From: Candidatus Gottesmanbacteria bacterium RIFCSPLOWO2_01_FULL_42_22
GTDB lineage: Bacteria > Patescibacteriota > Microgenomatia > 2-02-FULL-39-11
Assembly: GCA_001779315.1 (NCBI GenBank)
Contig: MFJU01000019.1
Span: forward strand, 1 to 47,139
Reading direction: 5' to 3'
DNA length: 47,139 bases
The notes beneath the pieces were generated by a model. That model did not search any database. It saw nothing but the letters and a program-made list of their open reading frames with translations, and had not been told where the DNA came from. The position numbers and the translations under genes were made by a program. Positions 15,104 through 22,751 of the stretch are shown here, piece after piece. How positions within the stretch are numbered: position 1 is the first letter of the stretch; every line of letters starts with the position of its first letter.

Positions 15104-15601
15104 ATGAAAATATATGTCGTTACCGCAGTCGGTAAGGGCCTGACCCGGTTATCCGCCTTTGACCGGGCACTGCAGAGAATGGGAGTCCATAATTATAATT
15201 TGATTCTACTCTCCTCGATTGTACCTCCCCAGTGTGAAGTAATTCCTGTCCATAAATACAATGCACCTGAGGGTGAATACGGACACCGCTTATATGTTGT
15301 CAAAGCCGATATCCGTTCATCGGAACGGGGACAGTTTATTGCTGCTGGACTCGGTTGGTATCAGAGGAAAGACGGCCGGGGCGTCTTCGTCGAACACACG
15401 GTCCTGGGATATGACAAAAAGACCGTTGTGGTAGAAATCTCCCGGAAAATCGAAGATTCAGTCCATGACTTATGTGTTTTCCGTCACATTCATTTCAATC
15501 CTAAAAAAGTTAAAAAAGCCATTGCCGTCACCGGTGTTGAAGACAAACCGGCTTGCGCTTTAGCGGTAGCAGTATATCAGGCAGAAGGCTGGCGTCCATA
15601 A
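15104..15601 (+). CDS. pdaD: Pyruvoyl-dependent arginine decarboxylase
   Basis: The sequence YNLILLSSIVPPQCEVIP contains the Ser-Ser self-cleavage site (Ser37-Ser38) at which the proenzyme splits and the new N-terminal Ser becomes the pyruvoyl cofactor. GEYGHRLYVV and the ADIRSSERGQFIAAGLGW region match the family. The 165-aa length is normal. It makes agmatine and CO2 from arginine, feeding polyamine synthesis or acid/arginine handling. It shares a leaderless promoter with a downstream EamA transporter four bases after its stop, so the two form an operon. Confidence 0.88.
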   Translation: MKIYVVTAVGKGLTRLSAFDRALQRMGVHNYNLILLSSIVPPQCEVIPVHKYNAPEGEYGHRLYVVKADIRSSERGQFIAAGLGWYQRKDGRGVFVEHTVLGYDKKTVVVEISRKIEDSVHDLCVFRHIHFNPKKVKKAIAVTGVEDKPACALAVAVYQAEGWRP

Positions 15602-15605
15602 ACGT

Positions 15606-16442
15606 ATGTGGTTGATTTATGCTTTATTGACTGCCTGCCTCTGGGGTACAGGCCAGCTTTTCCTCAAAAAAGGCTACGCGAAAATCTCACCACTTTGGAC
15701 AGCAGTCATTGATTTGCCGATTTACCTTCTGATATTTGTCCCTTTTTCCTTAGTAAAAGGAGCAAGTTTTGATATAAACCCGGAGGACTTGATACTGATT
15801 TTTATTGTGGCTACTTTGACAGTGGCTTATTATTACGGCCTGGCCAAAGGACAATTGGCCGTTTCCGGAACTCTAATTGCAGCCTATCCTATTGTGACCG
15901 TTGTCGCCTCAATTATGTTTTTAGGTGAGTATATTTCCCCGTTACAAATATTGGCCGTCGGAAGTGTTATCGTCGGGACAGTTCTGATCAGCCTGAATGA
16001 TAAATTCAGGCTCGGCAAAAATAAAAGCTTGATCATTTGGCCGATTGCCACGGCTTTTATTTTAGGCATCTCTGATTTTGTGGCCAAAATCGCCCTCAAC
16101 GGCGTCAGTGTAGATACTTACAATCTGTGGCTGCCGTTGGTCAGCATCGTCAGCGTTTCTATTTTCTGGAGCCTTGACCGTAAAGGACGTCGCTGGCAAA
16201 AGGAAAAAAACTCCTCTTCTTTATGGCAGACGCTGATCGGCGTAACCATGATCTCACTCGGTTTTCTCTTTTTCAATTTTGCCCTGTCTCTCGAGAAAGC
16301 TTCTCTGGTGACGCCTGTATCCTCAATTTATGCCGTCCTGACGGTCATCCTGTCATTTCTTTTCCTGAAGGAAAAAATAAGCCGAATTCAAAGGTGGGGG
16401 ATTTTATTTACCTTGGCGGGGATATTTCTTATTGGAGGTTGA
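15606..16442 (+). CDS. EamA/DMT-family transporter, 278 aa
   Basis: Ten hydrophobic segments in two five-helix halves, with typical EamA helix signatures GTLIAAYPIVTVVASIMFL in the first half and PVSSIYAVLTVILSFLFL in the second. Substrate unproven; because it follows the arginine decarboxylase by 4 nt it may export agmatine or exchange it for arginine, which is inference from context only. The 3' end overlaps the convergent DUF2156 gene by 39 nt. Confidence 0.8.
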   Translation: MWLIYALLTACLWGTGQLFLKKGYAKISPLWTAVIDLPIYLLIFVPFSLVKGASFDINPEDLILIFIVATLTVAYYYGLAKGQLAVSGTLIAAYPIVTVVASIMFLGEYISPLQILAVGSVIVGTVLISLNDKFRLGKNKSLIIWPIATAFILGISDFVAKIALNGVSVDTYNLWLPLVSIVSVSIFWSLDRKGRRWQKEKNSSSLWQTLIGVTMISLGFLFFNFALSLEKASLVTPVSSIYAVLTVILSFLFLKEKISRIQRWGILFTLAGIFLIGG

Positions 16443-17357
16443 AATGATATATTTTTTTAGAAAGCGGACCGGATTATAAGCCCTTTTGGCTCTTCTTAAT
16501 CCTTCCAGACCAAGATCCTGTTCATAATTGATAAATCTGACACCCTTTTCCTTTAAATAGCCGGCGGTTAAATACTTAAGGTACTGATATATTCCTACAA
16601 AAGCAGTATCCGCTTTTTCAAAGTGAATCATGCTGTGATTATACTGGACAATTTCTTCAATTGAAAAAGCAATCAGTTTGTCCGAGACGTAAATTCCGAT
16701 TGCGTGCAAAGCGAATTTATGGGAAGATTCAAGCAGTCTCCGGAGTGCCAATAGTTCATTTTCAGTTTCCCGGCGGGATTTTCCCATCTGCTTTTCCCAA
16801 TGGAAGAATAGGTTTTCAATTTCCTTTTTTACCCCCAGACTGTTCAGATCAAGCTCGGTGATGAGATGTTTGCGGTGTGATTTTTTGAACCTGTTGACGA
16901 AATTTCTTCTGCCCCGGAATTTATGGCCTTTCATTTCAATTAGATCATCCACGGAAAGTATGTAATCAAAGTTATCCATGTCTTCTTCTATCAGATATTT
17001 GGACTTGAGATTTATCTCGTCGAGGATGTTGTGCTCCGGAATCAGTTTGAGGACAGGCAAAACTTTTTGTTTTTTGGCTGATTCCAGGAGCGAATCTATG
17101 GTTTGTGTTAGTTTTTTATTGCCGATAAATGAAAGAAAAAATTCATTAGAGAGGTAATCCTGGAACTTAATGACTAAATTATCATTTAAATTCGAAAGCG
17201 CGATTTTTTCCTGGGTGTTATAGCTCCACAAGCTGACAAAATTATAATCGGAATAGGGAGGCTGGTTTTTAATAAATGATTCAACTACCTCTTTATCGTT
17301 CAGTTCCAGTTTCTTAAATTCCGGAAAGGGAGGTATTTTATTATGTCTACTTGACAT
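16404..17357 (-). CDS. DUF2156 (LPG synthase C-like) protein, 317 aa
   Basis: The family core is clear: KGHKFRGRRNFVNRFKK, then acetyltransferase-like strands (FALHAIGIYVSDKLIAFSI) and the C-terminal INYEQDLGLEGLRRAKRAYN. These belong to the GNAT-like fold related to the catalytic half of phosphatidylglycerol lysyltransferase (MprF). A cytoplasmic, soluble version without the MprF membrane half is common and probably transfers an acyl or aminoacyl group to an unknown acceptor. I start at the ATG at 17357 (MSSRHNKIPPFPEF) because the extra 24 residues encoded upstream are hydrophobic and unlike the family. Confidence 0.8.
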   Translation of the reverse strand: MSSRHNKIPPFPEFKKLELNDKEVVESFIKNQPPYSDYNFVSLWSYNTQEKIALSNLNDNLVIKFQDYLSNEFFLSFIGNKKLTQTIDSLLESAKKQKVLPVLKLIPEHNILDEINLKSKYLIEEDMDNFDYILSVDDLIEMKGHKFRGRRNFVNRFKKSHRKHLITELDLNSLGVKKEIENLFFHWEKQMGKSRRETENELLALRRLLESSHKFALHAIGIYVSDKLIAFSIEEIVQYNHSMIHFEKADTAFVGIYQYLKYLTAGYLKEKGVRFINYEQDLGLEGLRRAKRAYNPVRFLKKYIISTSNKKYPRQGK

Positions 17358-17385
17358 TGTTTCTTTACTGGCTTTTACTATAATT

Positions 17386-18201
17386 ATGAAGGATACTATA
17401 AAAAAAGAATTTTCCGCAAGGTTGGCCATTGTTTTATTCGGCCTTTTAACTTTTTGGTGGTTAATACTTTTAGCTTCAGGGCTTCGTGAAAATATCCATA
17501 ATTATTTGTTCGGGGCAGTCTATGGACTGATGGCGCTCGTCGGCGGTCTCACCGGCTTATCCATCTCAAAAACCTGGGGCGGGGCCAAAAGTTCAGTCGG
17601 CAGGGCGATTTTGTTTCTTGCTCTGGGCCTTCTGGCTGCAGAATGCGGCCAGCTGGTCTTCAGTTTTTACAATATTTTTTTGGGAGTGGAAATTCCCTAT
17701 CCGTCTCTGGCTGATATCGGCTTTTTCGCCAATATCCCTTTATACACAATCGGCATTTATTATCTGGCTCAAATTTCCGGAGGTCTTATCACGCTGAGAA
17801 AACTGGCCAATAAAATCCAGGTTGTAATCATTCCCTTCCTCTTGCTCTTAATTTCCTATATTTTGTTTTTACAAGGGTACGAATATGACTGGTCGAATCC
17901 GCTTAAAATTTTTCTTGATTTTGGCTACCCCCTGGGCCAGGCTTTTTATGTCTCATTGGCCCTTTTGACTTTCACTTTAACCAGGGGCATTCTCGGAGGA
18001 GTCATGAAGAATAAAATCCTGTTTATCCTTTTTGCTTTTTTTGCCCAGTATCTGGCCGATTACAATTTTCTCTTTCAAAACAGCCGGGGAACCTGGTACA
18101 ACGGAGGTTATGGAGATTATTTGTATCTGCTTGCCTATTTTCTGATGTCTATTGGCATAATTCAGCTGAAGACGATTCATACGCAGCTGAGCAAGGGATA
18201 A
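17386..18201 (+). CDS. Eight-helix membrane sensor-like protein, 271 aa
   Basis: About eight hydrophobic segments alternate with short loops. The loop-helix PYPSLADIGFFANIPLYTIG is strongly reminiscent of the membrane input domain of many bacterial diguanylate cyclases and histidine kinases, where a P-[FY]-PS-x-AD motif recurs. Here it is encoded alone, without a cytoplasmic output domain. It precedes a small protein and a soluble GAF-histidine kinase on the same strand with 20-nt and 4-nt gaps, so it probably forms the membrane input of that kinase. A TATAAT at 17379-17384 lies too close to the ATG (1 nt), so the start may be slightly downstream. Confidence 0.6.
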   Translation: MKDTIKKEFSARLAIVLFGLLTFWWLILLASGLRENIHNYLFGAVYGLMALVGGLTGLSISKTWGGAKSSVGRAILFLALGLLAAECGQLVFSFYNIFLGVEIPYPSLADIGFFANIPLYTIGIYYLAQISGGLITLRKLANKIQVVIIPFLLLLISYILFLQGYEYDWSNPLKIFLDFGYPLGQAFYVSLALLTFTLTRGILGGVMKNKILFILFAFFAQYLADYNFLFQNSRGTWYNGGYGDYLYLLAYFLMSIGIIQLKTIHTQLSKG

Positions 18202-18221
18202 GAAAATCATAAATAAAGAAG

Positions 18222-18497
18222 ATGGAAATTTATTCTCAGGTTGTAAACCAGATCATTAATTCGCAAAAGACCATCATCGGTCCGATAGCTGTTGATCAGG
18301 CGAAAAAAGTAACGGGAATAAAGATAATGGATGAAAATAAAATTCAGTTGGCCGGGGACGGTAAAAAGATTTTGGAAGAACTGGTGAAACAATATGCCAA
18401 CATTTTCGGTCAGGCTTCGGTGGAGGTCTGTAAAGATGCCGTCAAAGAAATCCATCCGCCTGTTCCGGCAGAATATTTACCCCAAATTTTAGTCTAA
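18222..18497 (+). CDS. Small protein upstream of the kinase, 91 aa
   Basis: I do not recognise a named family. It has a polar N-terminal helix, the segment IIGPIAVDQAKKVTGIKI, a strand-turn (NKIQLAGDGKKILEELV) and a C-terminal part YANIFGQASVEVCKDAV followed by a Pro-rich tail. The pattern looks like a small alpha/beta or four-helix signalling adaptor. It is placed between the membrane sensor and the histidine kinase, 4 nt before the latter, so translational coupling and a shared pathway are likely. No signal peptide or membrane segment. Confidence 0.6.
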   Translation: MEIYSQVVNQIINSQKTIIGPIAVDQAKKVTGIKIMDENKIQLAGDGKKILEELVKQYANIFGQASVEVCKDAVKEIHPPVPAEYLPQILV

Positions 18498-18501
18498 CTT
18501 C

Positions 18502-19911
18502 ATGCCTAATACTGCTTTAGGTATTTTCAATAAACAGCATCTCGAAGGTCAGGGTTTGGCCCTGGATGATGAACTGGCCAAAGTCAACAAAGAAATATAT
18601 GAACGCAACGTGGAGTTGGCTATAAAAAACCGGACTTTGCAGCTGATCCGTCAGATGTATGAGATTATGAATTCAACTTATGACGCGGAAGAAACAGCCA
18701 GGAAATTGATTGCTACTATTGTCTCGGAATTAAAATTGCCCAAAGGTTATATTATTCTGGTCGACAAAAAAAACAATCTGATCCGTTTTGTCTCGGAATT
18801 TCCGGCACCAGCAGCAGGTGATGAAATTTTTGCCATCGAAGACGGCAAGCTGATAATCTCCTTGAGCGAAAGCGACAATTTTTGTGTTGAAGCCATTCTC
18901 CAAAACCGGCGCCGCATGACGAACAGCCTTTATGATCTGTTCGTACCGATGCTGTCGGAAATTCGCGCGGCAAATTATCAAAAAAAATTGGGAGTCGAGA
19001 CTTCGATTATTTATCCGTTAGCATTTAGCAGTGAGGTTTTCGGGGTTATGGTTTTAGCTTTGGACAAACATCTCGGTTTTCTCTCAAGTGCGGAAAAAGA
19101 CGCTTTAAAAGAAATAACAAACGTGGTAGCAGTAGCCATTGAGCGTGCCCAAATATACAGTGATTTGCAAAGCGCCAATATCAGACTGGAGGCTCTGGAT
19201 CAATTGAAGGATGAGTTTATTTCAATTGCCTCCCATGAGCTGCGGACACCGATGACGGCCATAAAATCATATGTCTGGATGGTTTTAAACCGCCACGCCG
19301 ACACATTGACTCCCAAGACTCATGAATATTTGGACAGGGTCTATAAATCGACGGAAAGACTGATAAATCTGGTCAACGAAATGCTCAACGTTTCCCGGAT
19401 CGAATCAGGCAGGGTTATGCTAAAGCCGGCCGAATTTGATTTAGTGGAGCTGGCTCAAGATATCAAACGTGAAGTTCAGGCAAAACTGGTCGAGAAGAAT
19501 CAGACTCTGACGGTCGAAAATACCCAGCCAAAAATACCGGTTTATGCCGACCGGGAAAAAGTACAACAGGTCTTTGAGAATCTGGTCGGAAATTCGATCA
19601 AATATTCACCTGTGGACGGCAGGATCAGCATTGAAATGACCATAGAGAAGTCAATGGCCAAAGCGACGGTTGCCGATAACGGCAAAGGCATCAGCCCTGA
19701 AGATATGCCGAAACTTTTTAAAAAGTTCAGCCGGCTGGAAAGCTCAATGGCAGCCCTGCCGGAAGGCGGGACAGGCTTAGGTCTTTATATTAGCAGGCAA
19801 TTTGTCGAATTATCCGGCGGCAAAATCTGGGCAGAATCGGAATTGGGTCAGGTTACCCGCTTTATTTTTACTCTGCCTTTGTATCAGTCTTTAGAAGCAA
19901 AGGCGGTTTAA
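18502..19911 (+). CDS. Soluble GAF histidine kinase, 469 aa
   Basis: An N-terminal coiled-coil-like helix (DDELAKVNKEIYERNVELA) leads to a GAF domain (about residues 50-215). The dimerisation/phosphoacceptor helix has SIASHELRTPMTAIKS with His245, and the ATP-binding domain shows the N-box ENLVGNSIKYSP, G1 VADNGKGIS and G2 GGTGLGLYIS boxes. No membrane segment is present, so it is cytoplasmic and would need a separate membrane protein for external signals, such as the one at 17386. The regulator at 19977 is 65 nt downstream and is the probable partner. Confidence 0.92.
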   Translation: MPNTALGIFNKQHLEGQGLALDDELAKVNKEIYERNVELAIKNRTLQLIRQMYEIMNSTYDAEETARKLIATIVSELKLPKGYIILVDKKNNLIRFVSEFPAPAAGDEIFAIEDGKLIISLSESDNFCVEAILQNRRRMTNSLYDLFVPMLSEIRAANYQKKLGVETSIIYPLAFSSEVFGVMVLALDKHLGFLSSAEKDALKEITNVVAVAIERAQIYSDLQSANIRLEALDQLKDEFISIASHELRTPMTAIKSYVWMVLNRHADTLTPKTHEYLDRVYKSTERLINLVNEMLNVSRIESGRVMLKPAEFDLVELAQDIKREVQAKLVEKNQTLTVENTQPKIPVYADREKVQQVFENLVGNSIKYSPVDGRISIEMTIEKSMAKATVADNGKGISPEDMPKLFKKFSRLESSMAALPEGGTGLGLYISRQFVELSGGKIWAESELGQVTRFIFTLPLYQSLEAKAV

Positions 19912-19925
19912 GTCTGATGAAGATC

Positions 19926-19954
19926 TTGAAAATAAGAATAAAGCAGAGTATTCT
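19926..19954 (+). promoter_or_regulatory. Promoter candidate of the second response regulator
   Basis: TTGAAA (19926-19931), 17-bp spacer, TATTCT (19949-19954). It would give the response regulator its own transcript as well as read-through from the kinase. Confidence 0.4.
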
Positions 19955-19976
19955 TTTAAGGTAAAGACAAATACTT

Positions 19977-20387
19977 ATGGATAACCAAGCGGCAAATCCG
20001 GCAAATAAACACAAAAAGATTCTGGTGGTCGAAGACGAACAATATTTGCGGGATTTGTATGTGGAACTGTTAACGGAGGAAGGTTATACCGTTGATTTTG
20101 CCGAAGACGGTCAGATCGGCTATCAGAAGATTCTTGACAATATCTATGACCTGGTTTTGCTGGATCTGATAATGCCCAGAATGCCCGGGATTACGCTTTT
20201 AAAGAAACTGGAAGAAGAGAACTATGACCAGAAGCAGAAACAGAAAATAGTGGTGCTGACCAATTTAGGACAGGAAAACGTGATTGCGGAGGCAATATCC
20301 ATGGGAGTGCGCGGTTATATCATCAAAAGCGATGTCACTCCTGACAAGATCCTCTCTGAAGTCAAATACTACCTCGACCAGCCCTGA
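19977..20387 (+). CDS. Single-domain response regulator, 136 aa
   Basis: Receiver domain with the acidic residues in ILVVEDE, the phospho-Asp63 in LVLLDLIMPR, Thr in IVVLTNL and Lys in GYIIKS; no output domain. It follows the GAF-histidine kinase gene, so phosphotransfer from His245 of that kinase is the expected route. It is a paralog of the regulator at 14591. With no effector domain it must act by protein-protein contact, or pass the signal to another protein not encoded here. Confidence 0.92.
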   Translation: MDNQAANPANKHKKILVVEDEQYLRDLYVELLTEEGYTVDFAEDGQIGYQKILDNIYDLVLLDLIMPRMPGITLLKKLEEENYDQKQKQKIVVLTNLGQENVIAEAISMGVRGYIIKSDVTPDKILSEVKYYLDQP

Positions 20388-20405
20388 CGATCCGGGAAAA
20401 TCCAA

Positions 20406-21350
20406 TTAGTTTTTCAAATATTTCTCAATATTTTCCAGATGGCCTTCATAATTTCTACTGCAATGGATTGATTTATTACGATCATGTATGTAGTATAAAC
20501 AATCTGTTTGAGCGGGATAAACAACTGCTTTGATGGAAGCTAACGATGGATTGCTGATCGGTCCCGGCGGCAGTCCTTGAAAGAGGTAAGTATTGTATGG
20601 AGATTCTCTTTTATGGTCTGCCGGTTTTATCCTTGGCCACCAGTTGCCCGGTTGTCCCAGGATATATTGGGAAGTAGCGTCGATCTGCAGCTTCATGTCC
20701 GTGTTGAGACGGTTCCAAATAATACCGGCTATGATCGGTTTATCCTCATCCGATCCCGTTTCCCGTTCGATCAATGAAGCGATTTTTATAGCGGTGTCAT
20801 TACGGACGTCCTGGGCCAGTAAATCTTTCTGGAGTTTTGCATCAAATTTATCATTGAAGTTATTGCTGATACGGTTGAGATGATCTTCGGGGGTGCCTGC
20901 GCTATCAAAGAGGTAAGTATCGGGAAACAGGTAGCCTTCTTCAGCCTGCTTAATGAATGATTGTGTTATAGATTGATCCCATTTGAAAGTTTTTGATAGT
21001 ATTTCCGCCACCTGTTCTTTACGCAAACCGGGAGGCAATACCGCCCATTTCTGGTAAGGCTCATAAAGCAAAATCCAGGCTATTTGCGGCAGCCACATTT
21101 TTTTATTAATTTTATAAGCTCCCGGCTCAATTTTGGCAGGAATTTTTAAAAAATAAGAAATCAGTTTAAAGATAGCCTGATTTTTGACCAACTTTGCCTG
21201 TCCAACCCTTTCAAGGGTAGTAGACTGCTTTTCATTTAAGGGGACAACGAATCTGATTTCTTCGGAGGATAATGAGGCAGGTGAGATTAGATATGCAAAA
21301 TATATCAAAATAAATAAAACCAGCAAACTGACAAAGCGGGTAAACATCAT
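20406..21350 (-). CDS. mltG: Endolytic murein transglycosylase MltG, 314 aa
   Basis: An N-terminal membrane anchor (residues about 5-22) is followed by a LysM-like/YceG N-domain and the catalytic domain: EEGYLFPDTYLF, ASLIERETGSDED with the catalytic Glu of the E-x-E-T motif, QIDATSQYILG, SPYNTYLFQGLPPGPISNP, and YYIHDRNKSIHCSRNYEGH near the end. The enzyme cuts nascent peptidoglycan strands at the membrane and sets their length. The two alternative starts (ATGATG) make the N-terminus uncertain by one residue. It is convergent with the response regulator and divergent from the tRNA genes. Confidence 0.92.
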   Translation of the reverse strand: MMFTRFVSLLVLFILIYFAYLISPASLSSEEIRFVVPLNEKQSTTLERVGQAKLVKNQAIFKLISYFLKIPAKIEPGAYKINKKMWLPQIAWILLYEPYQKWAVLPPGLRKEQVAEILSKTFKWDQSITQSFIKQAEEGYLFPDTYLFDSAGTPEDHLNRISNNFNDKFDAKLQKDLLAQDVRNDTAIKIASLIERETGSDEDKPIIAGIIWNRLNTDMKLQIDATSQYILGQPGNWWPRIKPADHKRESPYNTYLFQGLPPGPISNPSLASIKAVVYPAQTDCLYYIHDRNKSIHCSRNYEGHLENIEKYLKN

Positions 21351-21427
21351 TTACCGTCTATTTTACCATCCTTCATAATTATTTCAGAAAATGATAAAAT
21401 TACTAAACAGTTAAAATATACTTTTAT

Positions 21428-21498
21428 GCCTTCATAGCTCAATGGCAGAGCGACGGTTTTGTAAACCGCTGATGACAGTTCGATTCTGTCTGAAGGCT
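21428..21498 (+). tRNA. tRNA-Thr(TGT)
   Basis: Acceptor GCCTTCA/TGAAGGC, D-stem GCTC/GAGC, anticodon loop TTTGTAA with anticodon TGT, T-stem GACAG/CTGTC with loop TTCGATT. The first anticodon-stem pair (A27/C43) is mismatched and the variable loop has only four bases. Discriminator T; CCA not encoded. Five bases before the next tRNA. Confidence 0.92.
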
Positions 21499-21503
21499 CA
21501 TAG

Positions 21504-21586
21504 GCTGAGGTACCGAAGTGGCCAAACGGGGCAGTCTGTAAAACTGCTGGCTCACGCCTTCCCAGGTTCGAATCCTGGCCTCAGCA
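21504..21586 (+). tRNA. tRNA-Tyr(GTA)
   Basis: Class II tRNA of 83 nt: acceptor GCTGAGG/CCTCAGC, anticodon stem GCAGT/ACTGC with loop CTGTAAA (anticodon GTA), a long variable arm as expected for bacterial tRNA-Tyr, and T-loop TTCGAAT in CCAGG/CCTGG. Discriminator A. The following bases are CAT, so CCA is added afterwards. Co-transcribed with tRNA-Thr(TGT). Confidence 0.92.
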
Positions 21587-21690
21587 CATTGCGAGAGTGG
21601 AGTCGGTGGCGCTGGTTGCGCCGCCGTCCGCAGCCAGCGCAGTGGAGCCTCCTAATGGTGAAAATTCAAGACGTTTATAAATGAATTAAG
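21587..21690. repeat. GC-rich stem-loop region after the tRNAs
   Basis: The stretch 21604-21655 is far more GC-rich than its surroundings. It contains the stem GGCGC/GCGCC (around 21613-21627), then GCCGCCGTCCGCAGCC and CAGCGCAGTGGAGCC. The wording resembles, loosely, the repeat at 923-949. It may be part of the tRNA transcript's 3' trailer or a dispersed repeat. Confidence 0.4.
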
Positions 21691-21720
21691 AAGGAAAAGA
21701 AAAAGCGCGAAAATTTTAAA

Positions 21721-21813
21721 GAACTTAAATGGCCGCTTTGGTTGAACTCAACTCGGATTGCTCCAAATTGTCCAAAGCGGCCATTAAAAAAGCAATCCGC
21801 AAAAGTTGAGTTC
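21721..21813 (+). ncRNA. Candidate pseudoknot element, copy 2
   Basis: Two long perfect stems are interleaved. Arm A AATGGCCGCTTTGG (21728-21741) is the exact reverse complement of 21772-21785. Arm B, GAACTCAACT then CGGATTGC (21744-21761), pairs with GCAATCCG (21792-21799) and AGTTGAGTTC (21804-21813) with a 4-nt bulge. The order A-B-A'-B' is an H-type pseudoknot; nested folding of both is impossible. The GAACTTAAATG flank (21721-21731) is shared with the element at 121-206. It ends before the promoter of the next gene. Confidence 0.6.
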
Positions 21814-21885
21814 ACTATAAATATATCATCAAATAGTTAAAGCTACAATTGATGTAACCATATAAAAAAATATCAGCTTTGATTG

Positions 21886-21914
21886 TTGCATTGTAAAAAA
21901 AACTTATCTAAAAT
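21886..21914 (+). promoter_or_regulatory. Promoter of the 176-aa orphan gene
   Basis: TTGCAT (21886-21891), 17-bp spacer, TAAAAT (21909-21914), ending 7 nt before the ATG at 21922. Predicted leaderless. Confidence 0.5.
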
Positions 21915-21921
21915 AAAAAAT

Positions 21922-22452
21922 ATGTCTGAACCATTAAGTCTTGCCGAACCAAAACTTAACTGGTGGCAACGAAATGTACTTGGAAAAGAATTTATCGATT
22001 TCCATAAAGAGCCATTAGCTTTAGTTGCTGACGGAGAAAATAATAAATATAAAAAATTATTAAAAGCTATTGGAAAACAAGAATTCACAGCTGATTCCAA
22101 TTTTTTACAGGGCGCACTGGCACAACGAAAAACTTTATGCGAAGCGAGATTGCAAGCAGCTAAAGCTTCAAAAATTAATAAAGTGAGAGACGAACGCTAT
22201 AATAGTGAAGCAGAACTCTGGTATACAGATATGGCTTTAGAAACTATACAAGGGCAACATAGAGACACTAGAGTATTTAAAGCCGTAACTAGATCAATTG
22301 TTGGAGAAGCAATTCAACTTGATCGAGAAGCTGTTATTACCAGAAAAGCTGAAATGGGCCAGGGAATAATAGGAGAAGTCAAGTTTGCACAAAGATTAGA
22401 TAATTTAGTTAGTTTTGCAGACAACTTTTCTTTTCAACCCTCAACGACGTAA
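21922..22452 (+). CDS. Orphan helical protein, 176 aa
   Basis: I do not recognise it. It is hydrophilic, rich in Ala, Glu, Lys and Arg, almost certainly all-helical, and has no signal peptide, membrane segment or cysteine cluster (one Cys in KTLCEARLQAAKA). The N-terminus (PKLNWWQRNVLGKEFIDFHK) looks amphipathic. The ATG at 21922 is chosen over a TTG in frame at 21883 because the promoter's -10 lies between them. Its position beside a pseudoknot-like element parallels the 83-aa orphan gene at 414, which lies beside copy 1. Confidence 0.65.
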   Translation: MSEPLSLAEPKLNWWQRNVLGKEFIDFHKEPLALVADGENNKYKKLLKAIGKQEFTADSNFLQGALAQRKTLCEARLQAAKASKINKVRDERYNSEAELWYTDMALETIQGQHRDTRVFKAVTRSIVGEAIQLDREAVITRKAEMGQGIIGEVKFAQRLDNLVSFADNFSFQPSTT

Positions 22453-22596
22453 ACTATCTCTTTCTAAAAGCAAGACTTTTCTTTGTGGTAATCTATAAAA
22501 TAGATGCATTGCTCACCGCAGGTGAGAGAGCGCCAGCAGGCGCTTTAGCGCGCGCAAAAAAATAAGCGGAGGCGCGGCCAATCCGCGCCGGCCTGC

Positions 22597-22621
22597 CCGC
22601 CGTAGCTGAAAGCGAAGGCGG
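22597..22621. repeat. GC-rich hairpin repeat, copy 2
   Basis: CCGCCGTAGC and GCGAAGGCGG surround five bases; the same blocks occur at 923-949. It folds as CCGCC/GGCGG with an inner GCT/AGC stem. Confidence 0.6.
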
Positions 22622-22634
22622 AAGCTAATGCGAG

Positions 22635-22651
22635 TCCCGATTTAATCCGGA
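22635..22651. repeat. 17-nt palindrome, degenerate member
   Basis: TCCCGATTTAATCCGGA keeps the 17-nt length and arms of the family at 844, 36730 and 42574, with one mismatched pair. Confidence 0.5.
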
Positions 22652-22751
22652 TGAGCTTACCTTTTTGAAATACGTTCGGATTTTAATATAAACAGAGCAC
22701 AGAGGATTGACAGGCAGGAGGGTTCCTGACAAACTGGAATAAGGAATCAGA

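Larger units (their letters stand above)
22453..22751. other. Hairpin-rich intergenic region before the surface operon
   Basis: No gene supported. Between 22512 and 22621 it carries four clear hairpins. CTCACC/GGTGAG (22512-22526) has a 3-nt loop, and AGCGCC/GGCGCT (22529-22544) has a 4-nt loop. GGCGCGG/CCGCGCC (22571-22589) has a 5-nt loop, and CCGCC/GGCGG (22597-22621) is the fourth. A degenerate 17-nt palindrome follows at 22635-22651. The region ends at the Shine-Dalgarno of the subtilase gene (AAGGA, 22741-22745). Confidence 0.65.

Noticed and set aside
21442-21684. 80-codon open frame over the two tRNA genes
   Set aside because: It is read through the tRNA cloverleaf sequence and GC-rich repeat, so it is an artefact.
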